From Toxotes chatareus (Eukaryota > Chordata > Actinopteri > Toxotidae), in NCBI GenBank assembly GCA_016801885.1, contig CM028884.1, positions 25,209,505 through 25,273,504 on the forward strand: DNA of 64,000 nt, in the 5' to 3' direction. Below the pieces are notes generated by a model, which saw only the letters and a program-made list of their open reading frames with translations, made no database searches and had not been told where the DNA came from. Positions 25,386 through 38,200 of this stretch are shown here, piece after piece. Position numbers and translations under genes: made by a program. The first letter of the stretch is position 1. Each line of letters begins with the position of its first letter.

Positions 25386-25479
25386 ATGTCATCGTCGGGC
25401 AAGGACGCCAACAGCGGGCATTACGCCAACTATGTGGGACCGTACCGTTTGGAGAAGACGCTGGGCAAAGGACAGACAG
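25386..25479 (+). CDS. brsk2: BRSK2-like kinase, first coding exon (31 codons plus 1 nt)
   Basis: BR serine/threonine kinase (SAD kinase, AMPK-related), a neuronal kinase for polarity and synaptic vesicle control, activated by LKB1. The exon encodes MSSSGKDANSGHYANYVGPY, followed by RLEKTLGKGQT and the first base of a Gly codon. It ends at a CAG/GTTAGT donor. The start of the kinase glycine loop (LGKGQTG) is split at the same place as in mammalian BRSK1/2. The short N-terminus with no His/Pro-rich insert fits BRSK2 rather than BRSK1. The next exon (LVKLG...) was not found in the remaining 38 kb, so intron 1 is very long or the rest lies outside the window. ATG context and the CpG-rich leader support this start. 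Confidence 0.8.
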
Positions 25480-27739
25480 GTTAGTGAAAACCCCTCTGAA
25501 ACCTCCCAGATGCGGATGATGCTGTCGGGACTCTCCTCAGCATCACCGCCTGCCTGACATCACGTTCGGCTGCATTTCTGCGTCGCCGCTGCGCGTGTTC
25601 TGAGTGTGCCGATGCGGGAAATGGGGAGCGGAGAAATGCCTGATAATTGCGGATGTTTCTGGTGGATGCGGCTTTGCTGAATGCAGGGAGAGATAATGAT
25701 GATGATGGAGGTGATGATGATGATGATGATGATGGTGGTGGTGTGCCTTTAATCCCTGTTGTCAGGCAGAGAGGGCTCGGTGATAATGGGCCCTTGTGAT
25801 TTTTCTTGTCTCTAATTCCGTTATAGCATCCATCTGTCACATGGGCCCGCTCTGCTGAGGCTGCTCTCTGCGGAAGAGGCAGAGCGGTGATGCTGCACTG
25901 TCCGGTCCCTGCACACACACGAACCACATTCACAGGTTAACACACCGCACACACACACACTCTGCAGCTGCAGTTCACGCGTGTCTCAGTGATGCGGTGT
26001 GCTGAGTTCTCAGTGGGCTAAGATGGCAGGCAGGCTGATATTTGATGGTACGGATGTGTTCCTGCTGCACTGCCTGTCACTGCAGGCCTACCTGCTTATT
26101 GATGGAAGACCTTAATGTTTGACACTGGCGACTTGCAGAAAGCAATCAGAGTCTTCTCCAGGCTCATCGTTTTGGTAAAGACCTGTCCAGGTTTTGTTTG
26201 GACTGTTTCTGTTTGTGTTGTTTGAACTTTGTGTTAATGTCGGAGGCAGCAGATTGTGGTGTTATGATGGACAAAATATTGGAACCGCCCCCTCCGTTAT
26301 CATTGTACTACATATATTCAGTTATGGAAAACCGAGGCAAGCTGTGTAGTTGACGGTTATCACGGTAAACTGCATGTTAAAGTGAACTCAGACCAGAAGT
26401 GTCCTTTTCAGCTGCAGTGTTTTGTCGTTCCCTCTTGGTAAAGATCTGTTATCTGAGTAACTGCTCTGTGATGTTCGTTAAACCAGGCAAATAAAGCTTC
26501 AGGATTCAGAAAATTACAACCACCAACAACAAATCTCATCAGAGTGACAGTACACTCAGATCCACTTAACTAAAACCAAAGCAGTTTTATAAACAGTCCT
26601 AAAATAAAGGAGCAGTTTCAGCTCACTGACGAGCAGCACAGACGCTCCGTTCACCTCTGGTGCATGGCACGGCGGTTTGTCTGTAGTTTGTCTGTAGTTA
26701 GTGCAGCCATGTTTTATATTGTCTGGATGACTAAGGCCAGGTTCTCTGCTTCAGACACCCCCACCATCTGTGATCATATGCAGCCAAACATGATCAAGGT
26801 GTCTCCCTCCGGTTCCAGCAGGTAGAGGCTGTACCCTGCTCTGCTCCCTCCGTGGGTGAATAATTCATAACCAACCAATTAGCTGGCTGGTAGAGCTGGA
26901 TTTTAACAGCCTCTGTTGCTGCTGTATTAATCACACAATGCTTCTATTGAGCAGATGGAGTAAGGCTGCAGTAGTGTGCATGTAACCGACACAAAGACAC
27001 ACAGATAATTTGCTTTCTTCTTCAACAGGATTAATTAGAATAACTGAATCTGTGAAGGACTAAAGGTCCATTTTCACCGTTTCCATCCACCGCTCTGCTT
27101 TGCCTGTAGCTTCCCTGAGCAGCATCTGCAGCACAGAGCGAACGGTGATCACACTGTCGCACCAGTCAGCGCTCTGCTGCTCTGGTGAAGTCTGGATTTC
27201 CACTTTCCTACTTAGAAAATCCAGTGGATCATCACTTCAAACGGTCAGAGGTCTGGGACTGTCTGGTTTTCAGCATTGATCAGTTAACTTTATGAAAACA
27301 GAGTGTCAACATAAAATCGACGTTTCTAACGTTGCCAGAACAATGACGTATGAACTGCCCCTTGGGGCATTAATATGGTATTTTGAATTGACTGAAATGT
27401 GATGGAAGCAGCTGCATGGACTGGTTGTGAGCTGATTTACTGAATTGAGGACTCTCACGTCTACGCACTTCTTCAGCTGATGTTACAGTCGGCTTCTAGA
27501 AACTCTGAAAATGGCGTCAGTGCGGTGCATGCATCAGTCATATGTCAGTCAAGTGTGATTGAAGCTCTGTTTGGACATGTGTCTGAAGCTCATGTCATGT
27601 GTTCGTGCGGCGTCGTCTCTAACGGCCTCAGATGAACCAAAAGCTTAAATGTCCCACAAGCGCTGATGCTGGTGTCCTCCGACGCTCACACTGGCTGATT
27701 AAGTGCAGATGCATGTAGATGTGAAGAAACAATGTGCAG

Positions 27740-27740
<1 letters not shown>

Positions 27741-27772
<32 letters not shown>

Positions 27773-27926
27773 GAGGCAGCTGCAGTTTAAGCTGAAGAGC
27801 AGTGATATTCTGCTTGTTGGAGACTGTGGGTCTGAATCGAAGGCTGCGGTGCTGAGCCGGCAGACAGGGATGTTCCTATATCATTAAACCACCTCCACAA
27901 GTGTAAGTGTAGGGCCATGCTCTTTG

Positions 27927-27975
<49 letters not shown>
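27741..27975. repeat. Two (GT)n microsatellites
   Basis: Pure GT at 27741-27771 and 27931-27975. Confidence 0.95.
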
Positions 27976-27977
<2 letters not shown>

Positions 27978-29460
27978 ATACACAGAGGAAAACATAACAC
28001 CACATTGTTTCTGAGTAAAATTCCAGTCAGTGTGTTCGTGTCACTGTGAGTTTGGATGATGTTTAAATTTATAAAACATTCTGTGACGCGTCTCTAAACC
28101 CATCCTGAGGAATATAAACATATATTTTTACTTTTCATTTTTCACTGAAAAGAACTGAATGTTCTTAAATGTTAGATGTTGCCTGAAATGAAGCAACAGC
28201 AACAGCTTTGTGTCAGGAAGTGTGAAGGTTACAAACCGGATCAGAGATTCAGTATCAGCTGTGGACACAGCAGTTTTAATCATCAGTGACGTTCTTACAT
28301 TTACATTTTTTTAAACTCCTTTCTGACATTTTACAGACTGAACCTTTAATCGAGTTGACACAAGATGTGCCTAAAGAAAGAAAACAATAATAAAGACCTC
28401 AGAGTGAAGCGATGCACAGTGGCTGCCGCCGTACGTCCGGCTGTTAGCTTGTTTGACCGCACTCTCTCTTCTGCTCCCAGTTATGAGCGTGCGGTTGGAA
28501 CAATGCCTTCATGGTGTGTGTCCAGTGGTCGAAGCTGAAAGGCGAGAGGCTGTGCTGACTCTGAACAATTAGTCGGTCTGTTTTCGTGTGTGTGAGAGTG
28601 TGCGTTGGGGGTGGGAGTACACCTCTCCTTACACTGCTTTCCCAGGCTCCATACAGCACTCATTTTCTCCGTGTTGGCCAACAGAGTGGACGGTTGTCAT
28701 GGTTTCATTCCTCCTCCTGCGACAATGGCTGTTCTTTTCCTTCTTGGTGATCGCTGCAGGACTGCAGCTGCCAGTCTTCCTCCCGTCCTTTCTCTGTCCT
28801 CACTTCTCAGCCCTTCACTTCTGTTTGTTTTTTTGATCAACATTTTACACACATTTTTTGGCCACAGGAAGTTGAAAGAGTGCGGGTCGTCTCAGACTGC
28901 TGGTCTAAGTCACGAGTGTGTAGAAATGAGAACCGTCCGCTTTGGACCGATCCTGGAATAACTTCATTTGAGATTTTAAAAAGATTTTGTTTTGGAACCT
29001 CTATGATACTTAGCTGAAAGCTGAAATAAACTTTTACCCTGAAAGAGAAAATGAAGGTGAACAGTAGAACTATTATGGGATGTGCACAGTGAGCTTCACT
29101 GACAGAGCTAATAACTGAGACTGTTTTCCTTTCAGTGTCAGAGACGGTTTATTCTCATGCTGCCTGTCGAAGAGTAACACACTGAACCTCAGGTGCTGCT
29201 GATAGTTACTGCACCTGACCAGGTACTGCTGATAGACGCTGCCATCAGTGTGTGTGTGTGTGTGAGAGAGAGGGAGGGTGAACGAGAAGCATGCACTCCA
29301 TTTACCAAAGTGAAGTGGATGATGGGAAACAGACGAGTGTAGTCGCTTTCTTTTTCTCTAGCTTGAAAAACGAACCGACTCCATCGGCCTCATAACAAAA
29401 TCCAGACTCATGAATTGTGACTGTGAACAGGATGCACTGATGTACCAGCAGAACACGGCT

Positions 29461-29835
29461 CACACAGACAGACTCACACAGACAGACAGACTCTCACACA
29501 CACACACACAGACTCACACACACACACAGACAGACTCCCACAGACAGACAGACTCACACACACACAGACAGACAGACTCACACACACAGACTCACACAGA
29601 CAGACAGACAGACTCACACACACACACAGACAGACTCCCACAGACAGACAGACTCACACACACACAGACAGACTCACACAGACAGACAGACTCACACACA
29701 CAGACTCACACAGACAGACAGACAGACTCACACACACACACAGACTCACACACACACAGACAGACTCACACACACAGACAGACTCACACAGACAGACAGA
29801 CTCACACACACAGACAGACAGACTCACACAGACAT
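29461..29835. repeat. CACACAGACAGACT complex tandem repeat
   Basis: About 375 bp of nested CA, CAGA and GACT units in a higher-order pattern. The long open frames across it are repeat artefacts. Confidence 0.9.
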
Positions 29836-32800
29836 AGGGGTAACTATGTCAGAAAGACGACGACGTATTTCATTTTTTGTTGTCTACAACCTGTAATGGG
29901 AATTTATGTGAGTGTGTGTGTGTGTTCCTCTTGTGTTGCAATGAAAGTGTCATGTTATTGACGTGGAGCATCCTAAAGACTGTGGTCCCTGTGTCCCTCG
30001 GTCCCAGTAGAGGAGAGAAGCTGTGTGTGTGTGTGTGTGTGTGTGTTCAGTGGGGGTAGGCAGCAGGGAGACCCCGAGCACAGATGGCTGCCTTTAGGTG
30101 GCTGAAATACAGCTTCATTATCAGCAGGCTGCAGGTGGTAACACTCCCATCACTCTCACTCCGTATGAATGCATATATATATATATATAGTTGTGTGTGT
30201 GTGTGTGTGCATTGTGCGTATTGTGCATTTGCATGTGAGGATGTATTATGAGGATTTTTTTGCAGAGCCTTCAGTGTGTTTTATTGAACCTGGTCTGCTT
30301 CATTATGCTGCATTAAATGTAAAACAGTGCACAAAATATTTATGGCGGCACATCTGCATACAGAGGGCGGAGGAATATCAGAACAACGCCACACACAGCT
30401 TCAGCAGAGTCTCAGCAAACCTCTCCATGGCCAATAAAATGAAAATGTATTCAGTTTATTTCTGTATCAAGGATTTGTTGAACAACTGTCATATTGAAAT
30501 TGACTGTAGTCGTGGTCCCTCGGTAAAATGAATACGGTTAAATAAGAGAAATATGACCTGCTGTTTCCCTGCTGGTTTGATCGCCTGTATCGTTGTAATC
30601 ATGAGTAACCTTGAGCAATAATAACAAACTCGTCTTGTTTGCACGTGACAGGAATGAGGTGAAATGATGTTTCTTTCTTTTTAACTTGAAGGTTTTTGCT
30701 TTTTCTGACTCAATATTCAGTAGAATCCTTGTTTCTGAGCAGATTTTCCATAGAAACGTGCCTTCTGACAATATAAAAGGAGTCCTCGTGTTTTTTGTGG
30801 CGTGGCCTTCAGCTCTGCAGCTCTGCAGCTCTCGGTGAGCAGGTCGTGGAGGAATGAGCAGCTGAGCAGTCTGTTGTGAGTTGTTCATTTTCTTAAGCAA
30901 CATTCAGAAACTGAATAGTTTCAGTGAGTGGAGAACGTGGGGGGAAGAACACTGCTGCCAGACAGACGTCTGCTGGGAGGGGGCTCATCAAAATTATGGC
31001 TAGTGCCCCCCCCTTCTCTTTTTCCTATACAGTACATCCCTTTGGCTTGTTCTCTCACTCTCACTGCGTTCCCAGCTGAGGGCTTGGTTACCACGGCAAC
31101 CAGAGGAATGCTCTCTTCTGTGGCTGGTTGGAGGTATGCTTGCTCTAGATCTCCGTGGCCCCTCTGCTCAGCCCTGGAGGGTGGGAGGGGGGTGTTTCGC
31201 CTGAGCCATTAAACAATGACTGAGAAACCACCCCCATCTCTCTCTCTCTCTCTCTACATCTCTGTATCTCTGTCGCTCTTATGTGTTCCTTACATCGCTC
31301 ACTTACTTCAGCCCCCCCCCCCCTCTCTCGGAGGTTGTCAGGCTAAAGCTCAGGCCCATCTCTGAGTCCCTGCTGCCTCAATGCGTCTTTATTGGGAGGC
31401 GGCACAGTTTTCATCTTCTGAGCTCGGCTAATGCCTCTCTGTCTACCAGATTATCCACAGCTTCTCCTCACAGGACACATTCAGCCGAACGCGCCGCCCA
31501 TTTAAACAGATGCTCCGACATTTAGGAGAAAAAAGTCAAGACGTGAGCAGAGACGGAAACAGAGTCAGTTTGTGGTTTTGTCAGAGTTTGTGGAGGGAAA
31601 CATGGAGTTTACGTAGCTCAAAATTACAAAATACAGACACAACAGTGTGTGCAGCATTACAGCACGCTCTGTCCTCGCAGCCTCTCAGGGAAATAAAGCT
31701 GTGACCTGCTTTCAACAGACGTTACTTTATGAGGTTAATGTCTTTCTCCACTGTGCAGTGCGGGAGACGTGGATGTAAAGTAGCTATAGTGCAGATGGAA
31801 ACAGACTCTAATAAACGCTGTTCTCAGAACGGAGGGAATTAATGATGCAAGAAAAGAAAGAAAAAAAAAATTTTTTTCAGATGAGTCAAAAATAATCTTT
31901 GGTAGCGTGGGAACAGAAAGAACAAAGTCTGTTGATGGTGTCTGTGGCTCGACGGAGAGACGCTGTTAGTGTGATTCAGTTAGCTGGAGCCATGCTTGTA
32001 TCTGGCTCTCACACACACACACACATTGGGAATCAGTGCTCGTTTGTTGCCGGGGTTGTTGAGCTCGCAGACACCTCGTCTTCAGTGTGTTTAGATTGCT
32101 GTCATCCTGCCTGTGGCTGTCGGTCATTAACGAGTCTCCCTGTGCTCGTCAGGAGGCTGCTGCTGCTGAAATATTCAGGTGGCTGAAGAAGTGTGCCAAA
32201 AGGCGTGTGTGTGTGTGTGTGTGTGTGTCATGTCCTGATGCTGTGATTATTGTGGAGGTCCCAGTGATGTCAACACTTTTTTGTCCACTGTCCTGAGTTA
32301 TTTAATATGAAGGAACAGTTGGTGCCAGCATTAAGCTAAGTTAGCAGCACTGGTGGAGCAACACGTCACATTAATGTAGTTCCTTTTTCCACTAATGAGC
32401 GGTGTAGGTGGTGTTCGTTCAGTGTGACGACAGGGTGTCTGCTGTGCTGCGTTCACTGGCTGGGGTTAATTTTCTGTGTTTGTTTAAAAACACCTAGGGA
32501 CCTAGAGACTCGTGTCCTGATTTATCCCCAGTCAGTCATGTTTTTTATTTTATGGTAGGCAGGTTCAGCAGTAGGCGGAGCTTTAACCAGCTGCTGCAGT
32601 GTGCATGCACAGCTGGATAATCGTCCTGCCAGCGCTGGCGATGGTTTTGTTATTAGAGGTAAATCTGTGGCACATGGCTGCAGTAATGAATTTGGCGTGT
32701 TCGTGTGCGTGTGCGGGGCCATGTTGCCACCTGCTGTGTCAGCTCAGCGTGGTCTGTTGAGAGTGAGTGTGATGTAGTGTTGATGACGTCTTTGTGGACC

Positions 32801-34540
32801 AGCCAGGGGGAAATGAGGTTTGGAGATCCTGCCGGGCAGCAGCAGTGCCACCAGGCTCTATCAGTGCAATCATCAACACTCACCATAACACTTCACACCT
32901 GTTAAGGCGGAGAAGCTGTGGGCACTCACCCTGCAGCAGCGGTGTAGCTGCTCTGCTGTCGGCTGTCCGGCGACACTGGCAGGACGAGCACCCTCCACCC
33001 TCCTGTGACAGGACAGTGCTCAGACAGTGAGTCTGACTGACTGTGAGTGTTTCATGCTTTCCTGCGTTCAGCAGCAGACAGGAGAATCTGTTTTTATTAT
33101 GGAACTGATTTACATTAGAAACAGGCTTTTATTCCGCTTCTCTGCGGTTCCCCTCAAAACATCGTCCTTGTTTACCACTTTTCTTGATAAATTCCGTATA
33201 ACGTACATTCCTGCCATCACTACAACAACAGAGTCATGCGTTCCCAGCCTCCCCTGTATTGGCAGGCTTTTAATGTGAAAAACGTGCAGGAAATGTTTGA
33301 TGGGTTTCATTGATGGTTTCAGGAGCAGAGCTGTAGCTGTACACATGGAATCAGTGCTGTGACATGTAAATGACACTGGATTGTTTCGGCTGTGTGGGCC
33401 ATGATAGTTCGCACATAATTGAGACCACAGACGAGCCGCGCTGGAGTCCAGGTCTCAGAGGGCAGAGATGTGTTCAGTCTGTTAACTGGCAGCTCTCACA
33501 CCAGCCTAGATGAGCTGAAGTAAACACCACAGGTCAACAGCTGAGGTCTGAGGCGCGACCTCAGGCTCCAGCGTCGGTGTGGGTTTACAGAATCCCGCTG
33601 CTGTTCACACAGTCTCTGTGCGTGACGGTCTGTCTCCAGGACCTGCTCTGCTGCTCGTCTTCCATCTCTGCTTTAATCCAGTCCCGCTTCCTGTCCAGTC
33701 AGACAGCTCGACCAGCACGTCTTCACATGCTGCCATATTCAACAGAGGCCAATTTAATGCCTCAATCAATAGCTGGTAATCAAATGGGAAATGGCTGGTA
33801 ATCAAATGGGAAAAATAAATCCCTCTTCTCTCTCTCTGAAACTCTCTTTCATCCCTTTCCAAAAGCAATCTGGACTTTTCCCCTGAGTCAGCATTTACAG
33901 CTTCCAGAAGTGAAGCAGCGGAAATTACCCAGTGAAGAGCTGCTCTCCTTCCCCCTCTCTGATCCGGCCCCGTGCCCACGCTCGACCCTCACCTCATTTC
34001 GTAGCAATATAGAGTTTCCTGTATCTGGCGTTAGATAAAGTCCCCTCCTTCCTTCCCCTAAAACCCCTGACGAGTGCATGATGGGATGGCCGAGTGCTTT
34101 TGCTACCAGGCGATTTCACTTTGGAATTTCACGGCAAAGAGGATGCGGTCATGGATGGGGAGTCCACTGAGCTACAAAACCTTAATGAGGTTTTCGCACT
34201 TTGCTCATTAGCTTTACCCATGAGCACCAGGGACAGGCAGAGGCAGGCTCATTCCACCATTTGCTGTTTAATGCCAGCAGCAGGCCGCTCATGTCATCAG
34301 CCGCACGGATGGTCCAGGCTTCGGAAGAACCCCTTCCTGCCTCGGAATAGACGTCCAGGCCACATCGATGCCCCGTCAGCGGAGGCTCGTGCAGATGAGC
34401 TGCGTCTCCTGGAGCCTGCGGTCTCAGTGAAATGTCCAATCATGTGGCATAATCAGATTAAGGGGCGGGGGGAAGGGGCGTGAGAAACGCCATTATACGC
34501 ACTTTACTGGTCGTGTTAACAGGTAGTACCGCTCCCAGGC

Positions 34541-34576
34541 GTGTGCGTGTGTGTGTGTGTGTGCGTGCGTGCGTGC

Positions 34577-34609
<33 letters not shown>

Positions 34610-34668
34610 CGTGTGTGTGCGTGCGTGCGTGCGTGTGCGTGCGTGCGTGCGTGTGTGTGTGTGTGCAT
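34541..34668. repeat. (GT)n/(GCGT)n interrupted microsatellite
   Basis: Alternating GTGT and GCGT blocks over about 125 bp. The alternating purine-pyrimidine sequence could adopt Z-DNA. Confidence 0.95.
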
Positions 34669-34940
34669 GCACAGTCACTGTGTTGCAGTATTTTCAGGGA
34701 GCATAGTCTGTAACCTGCAGTGTGGTGTGAGCAGTGTGAGGCTGCAGTGCTGCATTACAGCAGAGACTGGCTGCAGCCTCTCTGCAGTAAACACACACAC
34801 ACACACTCATGTCTTCCTCGTGTTGCCAGTGTTGTTGGAGGGAAAATTCTGTTTGAATTTCTTACATTACATTGCGTAGCTATGGTTACCAGTGTGCGTG
34901 TCAGACAGCGCAGGTGTAAATGATTTTCAGGGGCCTACCT

Positions 34941-35225
34941 AAATCAGCCTGGAGCTGCCTTGAGCTGCCTTGAGCAGCCTGGAGCTGCCTGGAGCAGCCT
35001 GGAGCTACCTTGAGCTGCCTGGAGCTGCCTGGAGCTGCCTTGAGCTGCCTTGAGCTGCCTGGAGCTGCCTGGAGCAGCCTGGAGCTACCTTGAGCTGCCT
35101 GGAGCTGCCTGGAGCAGCCTGGAGCTGCCTGGAGCTGCCTGGAGCAGCCTGGAGCTGCCTGGAGCTGCCTGGAGCAGCCTGGAGCTGCCTGGAGCTGCCT
35201 GGAGCAGCCTGGAGCTGCCTGCCTG
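34941..35225. repeat. 10-bp minisatellite, unit GGAGCTGCCT
   Basis: About 28 copies of a 10-bp unit with variants (GGAGCAGCCT, TGAGCTGCCT, GGAGCTACCT) arranged in a partly regular higher-order order. Each unit contains an AGCT palindrome. The ELPGAAWS-type frame across it is a repeat artefact. Confidence 0.95.
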
Positions 35226-38200
35226 CAGGTTATACACTAGCAGTTAAATTAATTAGAACATGGTAAATGATCTGAAGGTTAACATCACTTTTAGCTGCTA
35301 GCGGCAACAGGTGAAGATGTTTTCTTGTGCTCATGTGCTGTGGATGTTCATGGTCCTCAGAGGATGAATCTCTGACCTTTCTTAAAGCACCAGGATCTAA
35401 TGTGTGGCTACACGTCCAGCTGATCCTGGGGACCTGGGTATTTACTGGGCGGGGGCTTTGCATTATGGGAAGTGTAGGATAAGTGTTTTTGAGGTTTGAC
35501 TAGAGAATAAGAGCATATTTCCTCCTACACTGTTTTGACTATGACTTTATTTTTAAATGTGTCTCTTGCATGTGTCACACTTTGTCACAGAACTAAATGA
35601 ATGCAGATTCTCTTAAACTGTTCGCAGGTTAACATGCTAACGTTACTCTGAATAAACAGATCTGCCGGTCGGTCTCGTGGCTGGGTATCAGCTCTCCAAC
35701 ATTTCTGTCCTGTACGAGAAGACAAAAGCAGTGTGGGTGGTGGGTGGGCCCCAGATCTGCCACCCCTGTTGGACTGGCCTTAATCTGCCACTAATCCAAA
35801 CATCCAGTGTGAGTCTTTTGGTTTTAACCAAACAAAAAGAGAAGCTGAGATTCGATGAGGAAAAAACCTAAAAGAGCAGAACAGCTCAGTTCAGTCATGG
35901 CACCAAAGCTGAGCTTCAGTTTAGTGTGTCTGTGTGTTTGTACGTGTTGTGCAGAGAAAATGAGTTTATTTTGTCTCTAATCTTTTTGTCTCATTTGTAA
36001 ATGCTGGTGAAATCCATACCTGCGTCAGAAAAAGCCCAGATCCCTGCTGCTGTGAAAACGTCCGCTCGGTAATGGAGGAGGAGGGGGCTGACAGGAGGTC
36101 ATGACCCTCATTACACCACCTGCCAGATGGGCCAGCACCGCGCGTGTGTGTGTGTGTGTGTGTGTGTGTGTCTGTTATCTTGGATGAACACAATAATTCC
36201 CATGAGTACAAACGAGGTGTTGACACGTTAGAGGCAGAAGGGGAGAGCACACAACAGGTTCTGTAGGGGTTTTCATTTTTCGCACAGGTCAGTGAACGCA
36301 CCTCGACGTCCATCAGCGTCACTTTTCTTACTCAGTAAGTCGGTTCACCGAAAACAGCAACAGTTCTGATAAGTGATGAATCGTTCAGTTATTGATGAAG
36401 CACAGATTTCAGTGTTTCCTCTTCCTGTTTACAGCGTCTCAGATTTGAGGATTGGCTGCTTTTTGTTTCCTGTTTGACTCGACGATCACAGACATCACCC
36501 CGGGCTCTTTGAACACATTTTACAGACCACACAGGTGATCACCTGAAAACATGTACGCCACGCAGCCTGAGTTACAGTCCTCCAGAGGATCTTACATTAG
36601 CTTGTAGTAAAATCTATTTGCCATCAGGTGATGAATGTGCAGCTGTGTGTGAATCAGGGTAATGCAGAGGGGCCGTCTGCCTCATGCTGATGTCTTCATT
36701 CAGTTTGACGAGCGTTTTTTCTCGTCTCTCTCTTTCACCAAACATCCAGCAGCTGTCGGTCCATTGCTTCCTACAGACATCCTCCCTGTAGCACTGAACA
36801 CACACACACACACATACGCACAGACACACACGTCCACCTTTTATCACAGAACTCCTAAACTCATCAGCCCCCTTCAGCCCTGCTGCCCACCCTTCGTTCC
36901 TCCCTGTCCTCAGGCACAGTAACAGAGGCAGCGGGGGTGGGGGGGTAGGGAGGTGGGGGGAGTGCAAACCAAGTCAAGTTCCCTTGCTTGACCCTGCTGA
37001 TGCAGTCTTTGTTCCTTCAGGCTAAAACCCCCCACAGAGTCCCCTCGTGCTGCTGGTGTTCACTGAGACACTGACTGCAGGGCTGCAGGGTCCACCGCGT
37101 GAAACAGGCTCAACACACAGTCGGCCGTGGACAGCAAAAAGCAAACGCAAAAACTCTGTCTCCCACATGTCAGGGGCGAACTTCAGCGCGGTGGATGGCT
37201 GTAACCGTGGAAACTGAGATCGTACCTGTGAGGAGAGACATTATAAAGATTTTAGAGTCACAGTAAAAGGGCACTGAGAGCGTCTTTAACTGGAGCATCG
37301 TTCTGAGAGGGGTTTGGTTTGTTGAGCACAGAGATAACGCGGTGCCAGTTACCACGACGCGCTAGTTATGGAGGTAACTGTGGTTTTATATGGTGGGCAG
37401 GGTTAGCTGCTCAGTGCAGCACGAGCACTCAGCACAAATAGGTGTAATAATGTTTAACAGGAAGAGAGGGATTTAGAAAAGTAAACACTCAAAACAGTCA
37501 ATGCACAGGACGGAGCCACACGGAGACACAGGGACACAGAGACACAAAGACACAGGATAACAACTGTAAAATGTCTTTTTTTTTTCACCTGGAATCTTTA
37601 AAACCTTTATTTATAATACTTCCTGTTGGAAAGTACAAAATAACATTCAGAGTGAGAGTTGAGCTGAAATCAGTATCATATTTTTAAAGACACTCTCCAT
37701 TATTGATGGATAACAGTATATGTGCTGCTCAGACACGTAGTCGGTGAGAATTGTTGACATTTTATTCTCAGCCCTGTGTGTGGAAAAAAAAATCAACTTT
37801 TCATTGATGTTGCATCAACATGGACGAGAGTCGCTCTAAATATTTCATTCTCTCCACTTCATTATTTTGTGGTGCAGAGTTTTGCAGAGCGACTGACCAC
37901 AGCTCAGGCGCAGGCAGAGGACAGCATGGCATGCCCATAATGCGGACTGTATTTGGACCAGTGGTTGTACTGGTGTTGGAGGGGAGGGGAGACGTTGGGG
38001 GCGGGGTTAGCAGGAGCGGGTCAGCTCCTCTGGACTCTCAGAGGAGGAAGCTGCAGAGCAGAGAGCCTGAGCTAAAAATACAACCCAGCATCTCAGAGAG
38101 TCACTCGGCCTTCTTCAGCTGTGGATGTCTGCCAGCAGCGCTCATCACACACAGACACACACACACACACACACAGGCCGAGCAGACAAAGACAACGCTT

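Noticed and set aside
25481..25933. 150-codon minus-strand frame opposite BRSK2 intron start
   Set aside because: GC-rich region with GAT repeats; no splice or domain evidence.
29410..29961. 183-codon open frame
   Set aside because: Composed of CACACAGACAGA repeats; a simple-repeat artefact.
32855..32880. miR-130/301-like seed (CAGTGCAAT)
   Set aside because: Bases after the seed do not match the family and no hairpin is apparent.
35050..35247. ELPGAAWS-repeat protein
   Set aside because: Translation of the 10-bp minisatellite with no flanking coding signal.
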